Part shown: positions 34,192-42,627 of the stretch, in pieces
Position numbering within the stretch: the stretch's first letter is position 1
Layout of the letters: each line of letters opens with the position of its first letter
Assembly (NCBI GenBank): GCA_900544815.1
Contig: UQWT01000006.1
Span: forward strand, 1-52,565
Reading direction: 5' to 3'
DNA length: 52,565 nucleotides
Source: an uncultured Bacteroidales bacterium
GTDB lineage: Bacteria; Bacteroidota; Bacteroidia; Bacteroidales; UBA932
Made by a program: the position numbers and the translations under genes
The notes under the pieces: generated by a model
Told to the model about the DNA's origin: nothing
Databases searched by the model: none
What the model saw: the letters and a program-made list of their open reading frames with translations, nothing else

Positions 34192-35385
34192 ATGCTTACA
34201 GACAATCAGAAAAGTAACAGATACGCAATGCGTGGAGTGTCATCGTCAAAGGAGGATGTGCACAACGCAATATCGAATATAGACAAGGGGCTGTATCCAA
34301 AAGCCTTCTGCAAAATAGTTCCGGATTATCTTGGCAACGACAAGGATTACTGCATTGTAATGCATGCAGACGGGGCGGGGACAAAATCGTCATTGGCTTA
34401 TGCATATTGGAAAGAGACAGGAGATCTGTCTGTTTGGGATGGTATTGCACAGGATGCCATTGTAATGAACACAGACGACCTGTTATGTGTAGGGGTAACG
34501 GACAACATATTGCTGTCATCTACCATTGGCAGGAACAAACAGCTTATTCCCGGAGAGGTAATATCGCGGTTGATAAACGCTTCGGAGAACTTCTGCAAGA
34601 CGATGGCCAATCATGGTGTGAATATGATTCTTACGGGAGGTGAGACTGCAGATGTGGGAGATTTGGTGCGCACTGTAATAGTAGACAGCACGGTATGTGC
34701 AAGGATGAGAAGAGATGATGTAATAGATAATGCAAATATCAAGGCTGGTGATGTTGTTGTTGCATTGGCATCTTTCGGTAAGGCTGTATATGAAACGGAA
34801 TACAATGGCGGAACGGGCAGCAACGGACTTACATCTGCAAGACATGATGTTTTTTCAAAAGAGATAGCGCACAAATACCCCGAGACATACGATAATACTC
34901 TGCCAAAAGATTTGGTCTATTCCGGCAGCTGCTCCTTAACTGATATAGAACCGGAAACAGGGCTCACTTACGGAAAATTGGTGCTGTCCCCTACAAGGAC
35001 ATACGCCCCTATTATAAAAGATATATTGTCGGGATACAAAAACAGAATAGACGGAATAGTTCACTGCTCCGGTGGAGCGCAGACAAAGGTACTGCACTTT
35101 ATAGACGGGCTTACAGTGGTGAAAGACAATCTGTTCCCAACACCTCCGCTGTTCAGGCTTATTCAAAAGGAATCCGGTACGGATTGGAAGGAGATGTACA
35201 AGGTGTTTAATATGGGGCATCGCATGGAGATCTACACAGACAGCGAAACTGCCGCAAAGGTGATTGAAATGAGCAGAAAATATGGGGTGGAGGCCGGAAT
35301 ACTGGGACGTGTAGAGAGTTCTGCAGATGGTGTGAGCAGGGTGGATCTTACATCTGAACACGGACATTTTATATATGAGAAATAA
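34192..35385 (+). CDS. purM: Phosphoribosylformylglycinamidine cyclo-ligase (AIR synthetase)
   Basis: PurM closes the imidazole ring (FGAM to AIR) in purine synthesis. The 397-residue form is longer than E. coli PurM (345), as usual in Bacteroidota. Visible are YAMRGVSSSKEDVHNAI at the N-terminus, the phosphate/ATP block HADGAGTKSSLAYA (about 62-75), AQDAIVMNTDDLLCVG (about 88) and LTGGETADVGDLVRT (near 148). I start at ATG 34192. A longer frame from 34132 runs through the promoter box and has a Cys/Phe-rich tail not found in the family. The lipoprotein racemase gene starts 16 nt after the stop. Confidence 0.95.
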   Translation: MLTDNQKSNRYAMRGVSSSKEDVHNAISNIDKGLYPKAFCKIVPDYLGNDKDYCIVMHADGAGTKSSLAYAYWKETGDLSVWDGIAQDAIVMNTDDLLCVGVTDNILLSSTIGRNKQLIPGEVISRLINASENFCKTMANHGVNMILTGGETADVGDLVRTVIVDSTVCARMRRDDVIDNANIKAGDVVVALASFGKAVYETEYNGGTGSNGLTSARHDVFSKEIAHKYPETYDNTLPKDLVYSGSCSLTDIEPETGLTYGKLVLSPTRTYAPIIKDILSGYKNRIDGIVHCSGGAQTKVLHFIDGLTVVKDNLFPTPPLFRLIQKESGTDWKEMYKVFNMGHRMEIYTDSETAAKVIEMSRKYGVEAGILGRVESSADGVSRVDLTSEHGHFIYEK

Positions 35386-35401
35386 TAACTATACTTTCCC
35401 T

Positions 35402-36907
35402 ATGAAACATTCAAATTTTAACATTCTTCCGATAATTGCTGCGGCATTGCTGCTGTTTGGATGCGGTGGCAACGGAAACAAGTCTCAGGTAAAGCTCTCT
35501 CCAATAATGGAGAAGGCACTTAACGAAAAGGATTCTAAGTTCTATGCAGATTTTGGTTCGTTCCCAAAAGAGAGGGCAAAACTTCCTATAGGTGTGTTTG
35601 ACTCCGGAACAGGAGGACTTACGGTTTTGGAGGTGCTCCTTAAAAACGATATGGTCAATAATGTGACAGGTGAGGATGGCCAGGACGGTATCCCGGATCT
35701 TGCAGGTGAGAATTTCCAATATCTTGCAGACAGAGCCAACATGCCTTACGGCAATTATAAAGCTGCCGGAAAGGAGGACTTCTTTAAGGAGCTTGTGGTT
35801 AAGGATGCGCTGTTCCTGCTTGGCAACAAATATTATAACAACAATGTTGACTCCAATCCTCTTGGGGAGAAGGAGCGTGTGAAGATACTTATTATAGCTT
35901 GTAATACTGCAACAGCTTACGGTCTGGCAGATGTGGAGACACTTCTATCGTGCAGCGGTACAGGGATAAAGGTGATAGGTGTTATAAATGCGGGTGTAAG
36001 AGCACTGTTTGGCGGTATAGAGGAGCAGATTGCAGCCGGAGATACTCTCAGTGGAAAGAACTTTGGAATAGGTGTGATTGCAACTGCCGGTACCATAGCG
36101 TCAAATGCGTATCAGGAGCTTATAGCTAAAACAGCCGGAGAGAAGGGTATAGGCGTATCTATATCGTCTCGCGGGGCAATTGGTATTGCAGAGTCTGTTG
36201 ATATGGAGAAGGACTATGTAGATGAGTCTGCAGTTGCGGTAAGAGACAATTACAAAGGTCCGGTATTAGGCGATGGTGATGGTGATATTCACGAATCCAT
36301 GCTTCCGCTTTACAATTTCAATAAGGAGAACAACGGCTATTTAGAGAAAACAGAGAATGGAAAATTGGTGAGCCTGCAGCTTAACAGTTCAGAGAACTAT
36401 GCACGTTTTCACCTCGTTTCGCTAATAGATAACTATCTTAAGAACGGCTATACAGCACCGCTGTCTAGGATTATTATGGGATGTACTCACTATCCGTTCC
36501 TTATAAATACATTCAAGCAGGTTGTCGCAGAGATGAGAGAGTACAAGGAAAACGGTGAATATGTTTACAAAGATATTCTTCCCGACAATGTTGTCTTTAT
36601 AGATCCCGCTATCTATACTGCAAAAGAGTGTGCGCAGGAGCTTAGAAAGGACAATCAGATGGCTGTAAGCACGGATGACAGTGCTGTAAAGGCATTTATC
36701 TCGGTTCCTAAGAATGGTTTGGATTCTACAAAGGTAGATGCAGACGGTAACCTTACATATGATTTCAAATATGGAAGAGAATACGGTACTGAGGATGAGT
36801 ATACGGTTGTGGTTCCGTTCTCAAGAAGATATTTGAATGAAACGACAATAAACAATATAAGGGCTTTGCTTCCGGAGTCATATAAAAAAATAACGGAGGC
36901 CTTATAG
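35402..36907 (+). CDS. Glutamate-racemase-fold lipoprotein (extracytoplasmic)
   Basis: The 501-residue protein joins a lipoprotein signal (AAALLLFGCGG, Cys21) to an enlarged Asp/Glu racemase domain. Motifs are intact: IGVFDSGTGGLTVLE (about 62-76), the NMPYG substrate block, ACNTATAYG with Cys167, and MGCTHYPFL with Cys361. In MurI/RacE the two catalytic Cys lie about 110 residues apart in a ~265-residue protein. Here they lie 194 apart, with extra sequence between and a ~60-residue C-terminal extension. MurI normally acts in the cytoplasm. I infer the mature protein is periplasmic or surface-exposed. It follows purM by 16 nt and probably shares its promoter. Racemase activity or a binding role are both possible. 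Confidence 0.82.
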   Translation: MKHSNFNILPIIAAALLLFGCGGNGNKSQVKLSPIMEKALNEKDSKFYADFGSFPKERAKLPIGVFDSGTGGLTVLEVLLKNDMVNNVTGEDGQDGIPDLAGENFQYLADRANMPYGNYKAAGKEDFFKELVVKDALFLLGNKYYNNNVDSNPLGEKERVKILIIACNTATAYGLADVETLLSCSGTGIKVIGVINAGVRALFGGIEEQIAAGDTLSGKNFGIGVIATAGTIASNAYQELIAKTAGEKGIGVSISSRGAIGIAESVDMEKDYVDESAVAVRDNYKGPVLGDGDGDIHESMLPLYNFNKENNGYLEKTENGKLVSLQLNSSENYARFHLVSLIDNYLKNGYTAPLSRIIMGCTHYPFLINTFKQVVAEMREYKENGEYVYKDILPDNVVFIDPAIYTAKECAQELRKDNQMAVSTDDSAVKAFISVPKNGLDSTKVDADGNLTYDFKYGREYGTEDEYTVVVPFSRRYLNETTINNIRALLPESYKKITEAL

Positions 36908-37162
36908 CGTTGGCGTTGGTATTGGCAAATTTAAGTGTAAAGAGGGGAAAGAGGGGAGAGAAAGCTTTGGTGTTGACATTGGCCTTAATTTAGTTGAAAG
37001 CGTATAGTTTATAGTGTATAGACAGCTTTAAAGTTAATAGTAAGGAGGAAAGCTGAAAGTTAAAACTAATATCTTTAAAACTATCGACTGATAAACAGAC
37101 TATAAACAATAAACTAAATCAGCTAAAGCTAAAGCCAAAGCCAAGGCTAAAGCCAAAGCTGT
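36907..37162. repeat. GCYAAH hexamer-array element (copy 5)
   Basis: This is the longest copy, filling 36908-37188 with no gene. Left arm GCGTTGGCGTTGGTATTGGC begins at the racemase stop codon. The right arm (37122-37160) has six GCTAAA/GCCAAA/GCCAAG units. The core contains GTTTATAGTGTATAGACAG (37007-37025), AAAGTTAATAG and ATAAACTAAATCAGC, all shared with copies 4 and 6. Confidence 0.88.
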
Positions 37163-37188
37163 AGAGTATAATAATTAATGATTAATTT

Positions 37189-37779
37189 ATGAGTTTTGCT
37201 CAAAGGGTAACATCAGAAGAGATAGAAGGAATGAGCATGGCTGCTTTTGTAGGGGAGATAAAGGTCATAAACTTCAAAGATGAAGATTTTGACGAGGCAA
37301 TCAGGTACCTGTCTACTCAACCTTTTATAGGCTTTGATACAGAGACCAAACCCTGTTTTATTCCTAAAGTACCGCGTAACAAGATGGCTATTCTCCAGCT
37401 TGCGTCACATGACAGAGCTTTTATTTTTAGGCTGCAGCAGATTGGCGTTCCTCAGGAATTGGCAGATCTTCTTGCAAATCCGTTTGTCATGAAGATTGGG
37501 GCTGCGGTACACGATGATATAAGGGGGCTTCAGGGGTATACAAATTTTACTCCACGCGGGTTTATAGATCTGCAGAGATTATGTGGAGAATTTGGAATCG
37601 AAGAAAAAAGTGTTAGAAAGATGGCAGCTATCATTTTGGGCAAAAGGGTATCCAAATCGCAGCAACTCTCAAACTGGGAGAGTGCCCAGCTGTCGGAAGC
37701 TCAGCTAAAGTATGCTTCTACAGATGCATGGGTCTGTTTGGAGATGTTTGATGAATTAAAACTAAAAGGTTTTGTTTAG
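37189..37779 (+). CDS. DEDD-type 3'-5' exonuclease (RNase D/WRN-like)
   Basis: The 196-residue protein is a lone exonuclease domain. The acidic residues of the DEDD site are in GFDTETKP (Exo I, about 48-55), VHDDIRGLQ (Exo II, about 106-114) and YASTDAWVCLEM (Exo III, about 177-188), where the Tyr makes it the DEDDy type. It lacks the HRDC domain of RNase D. It removes nucleotides from RNA or DNA 3' ends. Its stop overlaps a GTG of the next gene, and the preferred ATG there lies 5 nt after the stop, so the two are co-translated. Confidence 0.88.
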   Translation: MSFAQRVTSEEIEGMSMAAFVGEIKVINFKDEDFDEAIRYLSTQPFIGFDTETKPCFIPKVPRNKMAILQLASHDRAFIFRLQQIGVPQELADLLANPFVMKIGAAVHDDIRGLQGYTNFTPRGFIDLQRLCGEFGIEEKSVRKMAAIILGKRVSKSQQLSNWESAQLSEAQLKYASTDAWVCLEMFDELKLKGFV

Positions 37780-37784
37780 TGCAG

Positions 37785-39008
37785 ATGAAACGTGTTATAC
37801 TTAATAAGGGAAAGGAGAGCTCTCTACTCAGATTCCATCCGTGGGTCTTCTCCGGTGCAATAAAAAAGATTGCAGGCGGAACACCGTTTGAAGGTGAGGT
37901 TGTGGAGGTTGAGGCATTTGATGGAAGGTATCTTGGAACAGGTCATTATCAAGTAGGTTCAATAGCCGTTAGAATATTGAGTTTTGAGAGGAGGCAAATA
38001 GATAGCTCGTTTTGGGAGGAGGCTCTTGTAAAAGCGTACAATGTGAGGCAGACACTTGGTATCTTTAATGAGCACACAAATTGTTACAGACTTGTCCATG
38101 GCGAGGGTGATTTCTTGCCCGGACTTATAATTGATATATACAACGGATATGCGGTTATACAGGCTCATTCTGCAGGAATGTTCCTTGCTTTAGAGGATAT
38201 AGCAGAGGCCTTAAGAGGTGTTTATGGTGATGGATTGCTTGGAATTTATGATAAGAGTTCCGGCACTGCCCCATTCAAGGCCGGTTTGCCTCTTAACGAC
38301 CGCTATTTATGGCGCTCGGAAACAGCTATAGATGCTCAATTCCACAATAATGATGATAATCCTTTTGCAGTAACTGTTCTTGAGAACGGCAATAAGTTTC
38401 TTGTAGATTGGGTTAACGGTCAGAAGACGGGCTTTTTCTTGGATCAGAGGGATAACAGAGCTCTTGTAAAAAGATATGCGGCCGGCAAGGATGTGCTTAA
38501 TCTGTTCTGCTATACCGGCGGATTTTCAATTTATGCGCTGCAGGGGGGGGCGAAAAGCGTAACATCTGTAGACAGTTCAAAAACAGCTATAGAACTTACA
38601 GATAGAAATGTCTCCGTTAACGGATATGATGACAGTCTGCATAGATCCTATTGTACAGATGCACTTGAATTTATGCGCAACTTAAAGGCTAACGAGTATG
38701 ACCTTATGATTGTAGACCCGCCTGCCTTTGCAAAGCACAGAGGGGCTTTGGACAATGCTTTAAGAGCATATAAAAAACTTAATGCACTTGCTATTGAAAA
38801 GGTTAAAAGTGGTGGAATAATCTTTACATATAGTTGTTCGCAGGTTGTTGATAAGAATGCATTTGCCTTGGCGGTCTTCTCTGCCGCGGCATTAACAGGC
38901 CGTAAGGTGAGGATTATGCACAGGTTGACCCAGCCGGCAGATCATCCGGTAAGTATTTATCATCCCGAAGGGGAGTATCTTAAAGGATTGGTTCTGTATG
39001 TGGAATAA
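37785..39008 (+). CDS. RlmI-like PUA-containing rRNA m5C methyltransferase
   Basis: The 407-residue product has an N-terminal PUA domain (about 1-75; RFHPWVFSGAIKKI). The SAM-binding domain has DVLNLFCYTGGFSIYALQGGA (read here as DVLNLFCYTGGFSIY, about 235-249), the catalytic-strand motif IVDPPAFAKH (about 305-314) and a Cys in FTYSCSQ (about 345). This is the RlmI/RlmK-C (YccW-like) architecture, modifying cytosine in 23S rRNA with S-adenosylmethionine. I prefer ATG 37785 over the overlapping GTG two codons upstream. A bidirectional terminator follows at 39005-39040. Confidence 0.9.
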   Translation: MKRVILNKGKESSLLRFHPWVFSGAIKKIAGGTPFEGEVVEVEAFDGRYLGTGHYQVGSIAVRILSFERRQIDSSFWEEALVKAYNVRQTLGIFNEHTNCYRLVHGEGDFLPGLIIDIYNGYAVIQAHSAGMFLALEDIAEALRGVYGDGLLGIYDKSSGTAPFKAGLPLNDRYLWRSETAIDAQFHNNDDNPFAVTVLENGNKFLVDWVNGQKTGFFLDQRDNRALVKRYAAGKDVLNLFCYTGGFSIYALQGGAKSVTSVDSSKTAIELTDRNVSVNGYDDSLHRSYCTDALEFMRNLKANEYDLMIVDPPAFAKHRGALDNALRAYKKLNALAIEKVKSGGIIFTYSCSQVVDKNAFALAVFSAAALTGRKVRIMHRLTQPADHPVSIYHPEGEYLKGLVLYVE

Positions 39009-39040
39009 AAAAAACGGTAGCTCAAAGGCTACCGTTTTTT
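39005..39040. terminator. Bidirectional terminator between the methyltransferase and tRNA-Cys
   Basis: AAAACGGTAGC (39011-39021) pairs perfectly with GCTACCGTTTT (39028-39038), with A-runs and T-runs on both sides. It serves the + strand methyltransferase and the - strand tRNA. Confidence 0.93.
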
Positions 39041-39043
39041 GCG

Positions 39044-39114
39044 AGGTACCAAGCAGAGTCGAACTGCTGTACACGGTTTTGCAGACCGCTGCCTAACCAC
39101 TCGGCCATGGTACC
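39044..39114 (-). tRNA. tRNA-Cys (GCA)
   Basis: On the minus strand the 71-nt gene has a 7-bp acceptor stem GGTACCA/TGGTACC and discriminator U73, as expected for tRNA-Cys. The anticodon loop is CTGCAAA with anticodon GCA, and the T-loop is TTCGACT. No CCA is encoded. A canonical promoter lies just upstream and a terminator just downstream, so it is transcribed alone. Confidence 0.97.
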
Positions 39115-39126
39115 GGTTAGGGATTG

Positions 39127-39157
39127 CAAAGGTAGATTTTTTTTTTGACTTTCCAAA
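39127..39157 (-). promoter_or_regulatory. Canonical tRNA-Cys promoter (TTTG-N19-TACCTTTG)
   Basis: On the minus strand TTTG (39154-39157) is followed, after exactly 19 nt, by TACCTTTG (39127-39134), 12 nt before the tRNA 5' end. This is the textbook Bacteroidota vegetative promoter and the best diagnostic of the phylum in the window. Confidence 0.85.
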
Positions 39158-39179
39158 TCTTAATAGAGGATTTTGTAAA

Positions 39180-39214
39180 AAAAAGATGTACCGTATTGTA
39201 AGGTACATCTTTTT
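39180..39214 (-). terminator. Intrinsic terminator of the PUR-like gene
   Basis: AAAAAGATGTACC (39180-39192) pairs perfectly over 13 bp with GGTACATCTTTTT (39202-39214), and a T-run follows on the minus strand. It lies 27 nt after the stop of the PUR-like gene. Confidence 0.92.
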
Positions 39215-39241
39215 ACGAGGGGTAAATGTAACTACTGGTTA

Positions 39242-39604
39242 CTATAGTTTTTCGAAATCAACATCTGTAAAGTTCTTCTCCTCTGTGGCAGAACCTGCAT
39301 TCTCTGTATAAACACGCTCTGTTACAGGACACTTATCTTTTATAAACTTAATTACCTCTTCAAGTCCGTCTGTGAATTTCTCAAAATCTTCTTTGTAGAG
39401 GAAAATTTTATGTTTGTCATAGACAAATCTTCCATCTTTTTCAACTCTTCTCTTGCTCTCTGTTATTGTAAGGTAATAATCGTTTCCTTTTGTTGCCTTA
39501 ACATCAAAGAAATAGGTCCTTTTACCTGCTCTTACCGGTTTAGAGAAGACATCCTCACCGTTGCGCTCCTGCGCTCCTGCATTGTCGTAATCCTCAAAAT
39601 ACAT
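39242..39604 (-). CDS. PUR-like (DUF3276) nucleic-acid-binding protein
   Basis: The 120-residue protein matches the DUF3276/PUR family of Bacteroidota: residues about 20-95 hold DVFSKPVRAGKRTYFFDVKA, NDYYLTITESKRR and HKIFLYKEDFEKFTDGLEEVI. The fold is a PUR repeat like that of eukaryotic Pur-alpha, which binds single-stranded purine-rich DNA and RNA. The N-terminus and the last 25 residues (rich in Glu/Asp) are probably flexible. It is flanked by its own terminator and a divergent promoter shared with nusB. Confidence 0.9.
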   Translation of the reverse strand: MYFEDYDNAGAQERNGEDVFSKPVRAGKRTYFFDVKATKGNDYYLTITESKRRVEKDGRFVYDKHKIFLYKEDFEKFTDGLEEVIKFIKDKCPVTERVYTENAGSATEEKNFTDVDFEKL

Positions 39605-39636
39605 AATTTTTCTTCAATTAAATTTTAAAAGTTTCA

Positions 39637-39675
39637 CAAAGATAAAATATTTTTTATCCTCATTGACTATATTTG
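39637..39675. promoter_or_regulatory. Divergent promoters of the PUR-like gene and nusB
   Basis: On the minus strand TATCTTTG (39637-39644) lies 32 nt before the PUR-like start. On the plus strand TATATTTG (39668-39675) lies 24 nt before the nusB ATG at 39700. Both fit TAnnTTTG. Confidence 0.6.
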
Positions 39676-39699
39676 CAAAATATTTTAAAAAACTCAGAT

Positions 39700-40647
39700 A
39701 TGTTGAGCAGACGATTAATAAGGGTGAAAGTATTTAAAGTTCTTTTTGGAAGGGTGGCAGCCGGAAATTCAGATGCACTGATTGGTGCAGAGAATGAGCT
39801 TATGGCATCTTGTGAAAAGACAAGAGACCTTTATATCTTACTTATGAGACTCCCTGTTGCGCTCAAGAGAATAGCAAAGGCAAGAATAGAACAGGGACTG
39901 CAGAAATTTCATCCAACAGAAGAGGAGGCTAATCCAAACTATAAATTTGTAAATAACAAGTTCATTGAGATTATTGAAAATGATCTTGAATTTCTAAAGT
40001 TGGCAGATTCCAAGGGGTTGATGTGGGACAACTATGATACTTTCATAAAAAAACTCTATCTTGCAATATCTCAGACAGAGTATTTTAAGAGGTATATGAA
40101 CAGCGGTGATTCCTCATTGGTGGAGGATACAAAGCTCCTTTACAACATATTTGCGAATGCTTTAGAGGATAATGAGGATTTGGAGGATATTTTGGAGGAG
40201 ACTAATGTATTTTGGATGAACGATCTTGAATATGTCCTTAATAAGGTTTTGGAGAACATTAATAAGATCTCCAAGAGAAAAAAGGTGATTGTACCGGATA
40301 CCTTTAGAAAAGAGGATGATATTACTTACGCCAAGAAGCTTTTAACGGAGTCCCTCATCCATTATGACGAGTATGTGAATATTGTTGCAGGGATGGTTCC
40401 AAACTGGGATAAAGAGAGACTTGTTGCAACGGATTTAGCTTTAATAGTTATGGGAATTACGGAGGCTGTTGTCTTTAATTCCATTCCGTTAAAGGTAACT
40501 ATAAATGAATATGTGGATATCTCCAAATTCTACAGTACGCCAAACAGCAGGACTTTTGTCAACGGTATATTGGACAAGATTCTCCAGCAGATGGTAAAGG
40601 ATGGAAGAGTGGTTAAAACCGGCAGAGGGTTGGTAGGTAGCAATTAA
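39700..40647 (+). CDS. nusB: Transcription antitermination factor NusB
   Basis: NusB binds boxA RNA with NusE and keeps RNA polymerase processive on rRNA operons. The 315-residue product is a long Bacteroidota NusB. The N-terminal half (about 1-165) is an extension, and the canonical NusB domain lies in the C-terminal half, with NWDKERLVATDLALIVMGITEAV, read here from about residue 245, and KVTINEYVDISKFYSTPNSRTFVNGILD (about 273-300). I start at ATG 39700: a longer frame from a TTG at 39673 overlaps the promoter -7 box. It leads the nusB-yajC-ybbR-coaE run. Confidence 0.93.
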   Translation: MLSRRLIRVKVFKVLFGRVAAGNSDALIGAENELMASCEKTRDLYILLMRLPVALKRIAKARIEQGLQKFHPTEEEANPNYKFVNNKFIEIIENDLEFLKLADSKGLMWDNYDTFIKKLYLAISQTEYFKRYMNSGDSSLVEDTKLLYNIFANALEDNEDLEDILEETNVFWMNDLEYVLNKVLENINKISKRKKVIVPDTFRKEDDITYAKKLLTESLIHYDEYVNIVAGMVPNWDKERLVATDLALIVMGITEAVVFNSIPLKVTINEYVDISKFYSTPNSRTFVNGILDKILQQMVKDGRVVKTGRGLVGSN

Positions 40648-40667
40648 TAATTTAACGATATATTAAA

Positions 40668-40988
40668 ATGAAAATGTTATTTTTTCTTCAGGCTCAGGCC
40701 GGTCAGCAGAGTGGCGGCGGTATGGGCAGTTTTCTAATAATGATGGTCCTTATTTTTGTTGTGATGTATTTTCTTATGATACGTCCTCAACAGAAAAAGC
40801 AGAAGGAACTTGTAAAATTCCGTGACTCCCTACAGAAAGGTGACAAGGTTGTTACTATTGGCGGCATATATGGTACTGTTGCCGAAATCAAAGAGAGAGT
40901 AGTTCTTTTGGAGGTGGATAACAATGTTAAGATAAGAGTTGACAAAAGCTCTTTGGTTAAGGATATTTCAGACGTTCCTGCAAAGTAG
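40668..40988 (+). CDS. yajC: Preprotein translocase accessory subunit YajC
   Basis: The 106-residue protein has one N-terminal membrane helix (about 20-38; SFLIMMVLIFVVMYFLMIRPQ, interrupted here only for length) followed by the family block MIRPQQKKQKELVKFRDSL and VVTIGGIYGTVAEIKE. YajC associates with SecDF in the Sec translocon. Length is normal. It starts 20 nt after nusB and is followed 20 nt later by the YbbR-like gene. Confidence 0.95.
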   Translation: MKMLFFLQAQAGQQSGGGMGSFLIMMVLIFVVMYFLMIRPQQKKQKELVKFRDSLQKGDKVVTIGGIYGTVAEIKERVVLLEVDNNVKIRVDKSSLVKDISDVPAK

Positions 40989-41008
40989 GCATACGTACAA
41001 TTAAAGAT

Positions 41009-41986
41009 TTGAGCAGATTTTTTTCAATAATAAAGAGAGCATTTAAAAAGAGAGGAAATGATTGGATTATACTAATCATTTCTCTCTTTTTTGCATCTTT
41101 GATGTGGGGAATACTGCGTTTGTCGCAGACTTATTCTACCACCTTCAAATATGGTGTTAAGGTAAATACATATGTAAAGGGGCGCTCTTCCGGTGCGTTA
41201 TCTGTCAATCCGGTATTGGTAAGGGGAAAGTCAAGCGGTTTCTTTATTCTCCAGCAGAGATATTTTGGTAATAATTCATATTTAGAGCTTAATGTTGCCC
41301 CATCTCTTATACACCCCGTTGCAGGAAAGGAGGATCTGTTCTTTATAAAAGGCTCCCAAATAAAGGAAAATATAAGCCAGATTTTGGAGGGGGAGATCTC
41401 TGTTGACAATATAGCGATAGATTCGCTCTTCATATATCTTTTTAATGAGGCGTACAAAAAAGTTCCTGTGGTTCCAAGAACCAATATATCATACGCAGCA
41501 CAATATACATCTGTCGGGAAGCTTACCTTAAAGCCCGATTCGGTGCTTATTTACGGAAATACCAAGATAATAGATGGAATAGATTCGCTTTTTACTGAAG
41601 AGATAACAGGAGACAAGGTGAAAAGGAATTTAAGTGGGATTACAAGACTTAAGGCTGTAGAAGGTGTTGAGACATCTGACAAAGAGATATACTATTCTGT
41701 GGATGTGGCAAGGTATTATGAGGTTGTGCTTCGTGTGCCTCTTAGTATTGTAAATGCACCGGAGGTTAGGTCTGTGCCTCTTCCCGACGAAGTGAAACTT
41801 AGAGTAAAGGTTAGGTTTACAGATAATCTGCAAAAATTAAGTTCGCAGGATTTTAATGCCTACATAGATTTTAATGACACAGGACTGAATGGAGTCGATT
41901 GCGGCTATGCAGAGGTTAGAACAGATAATCTTCCACACGATGTTATAGAGGTAAAGGCAGAGCCTGCTTTTATTAAGATTTATTGA
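41009..41986 (+). CDS. YbbR-like domain membrane protein
   Basis: The 325-residue protein has one N-terminal membrane helix (about 19-40; WIILIISLFFASLMWGILRL). Exported YbbR-type beta modules follow, with recurrent strand-Pro-Val patterns at about 45-110, 140-215 and 230-320. YbbR/CdaR proteins in Firmicutes regulate a c-di-AMP cyclase. In Bacteroidota the position between yajC and coaE is conserved and the role is unknown. The start is a TTG at 41009: no in-frame ATG exists before the membrane helix, and the upstream frame has no better option. coaE begins 1 nt after the stop. Confidence 0.83.
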   Translation: MSRFFSIIKRAFKKRGNDWIILIISLFFASLMWGILRLSQTYSTTFKYGVKVNTYVKGRSSGALSVNPVLVRGKSSGFFILQQRYFGNNSYLELNVAPSLIHPVAGKEDLFFIKGSQIKENISQILEGEISVDNIAIDSLFIYLFNEAYKKVPVVPRTNISYAAQYTSVGKLTLKPDSVLIYGNTKIIDGIDSLFTEEITGDKVKRNLSGITRLKAVEGVETSDKEIYYSVDVARYYEVVLRVPLSIVNAPEVRSVPLPDEVKLRVKVRFTDNLQKLSSQDFNAYIDFNDTGLNGVDCGYAEVRTDNLPHDVIEVKAEPAFIKIY

Positions 41987-41987
41987 T

Positions 41988-42620
41988 ATGACAACAGATA
42001 GAAATGAGTTGCCGCTTGTATTGGCTTGTACGGGCGGAATAGGGAGCGGGAAAACCTTTGTGGCCGGCATTTTTGAGCATATAGGTGTTCCTGTATACTA
42101 TTCGGATTCAAGAGCTAAGGAGCTCTATTTTAAAGATAGGGAGTTGGTTGAATCTTTGGTAGGACTGCTTGGCGAAGATGTAGTAGACGGAACTTTGGAT
42201 AATGGCATCCTTAAATTGGATTTTAAACGCTTTGCTTCAAAAATCTTTGGAGACAGTACCCTAAAAAAATCTGTTGAGGAGATTGTTCACCCTGCGGTAT
42301 TGCGCGATTTTGAGGGGTGGAGACGCTGCTATTGCAGCAAGAACAAGTATGTAATGATTGAGTCTGCAATTATTCTGGAGCTACCTGTCTTTAATAGTTT
42401 GGAGAAGAAGATACTTGCTGTGGTTGCACCGGAGGAGTTGCGTTTAAAGAGGGTAATGGACAGAGATAAGGCATTAAAAGAGATGGTTCTGTCTCGTATA
42501 AGGGCCCAATGGAGCGACCGGCAGAGAGAAGCTATGGCAGATTTTGTTATATTTGCAGACGAAAAAAGGCCCCTTATAGAGCAGGTGCTCTGTGTTGATA
42601 GGGCAATGAAAAGAATATAG
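41988..42620 (+). CDS. coaE: Dephospho-CoA kinase
   Basis: CoaE phosphorylates dephospho-CoA, the last step of coenzyme A synthesis. The 210-residue P-loop kinase has ACTGGIGSGKTFVAGIFE (Walker A, about 14-31), the DSRAKELYF lid region (about 41-49) and the conserved HPAVLRDF block (about 103-110). It begins 1 nt after the YbbR-like stop, and the TerB-DnaJ gene follows by 7 nt, in a tight operon. Confidence 0.95.
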   Translation: MTTDRNELPLVLACTGGIGSGKTFVAGIFEHIGVPVYYSDSRAKELYFKDRELVESLVGLLGEDVVDGTLDNGILKLDFKRFASKIFGDSTLKKSVEEIVHPAVLRDFEGWRRCYCSKNKYVMIESAIILELPVFNSLEKKILAVVAPEELRLKRVMDRDKALKEMVLSRIRAQWSDRQREAMADFVIFADEKRPLIEQVLCVDRAMKRI

Positions 42621-42627
42621 ATTGATT

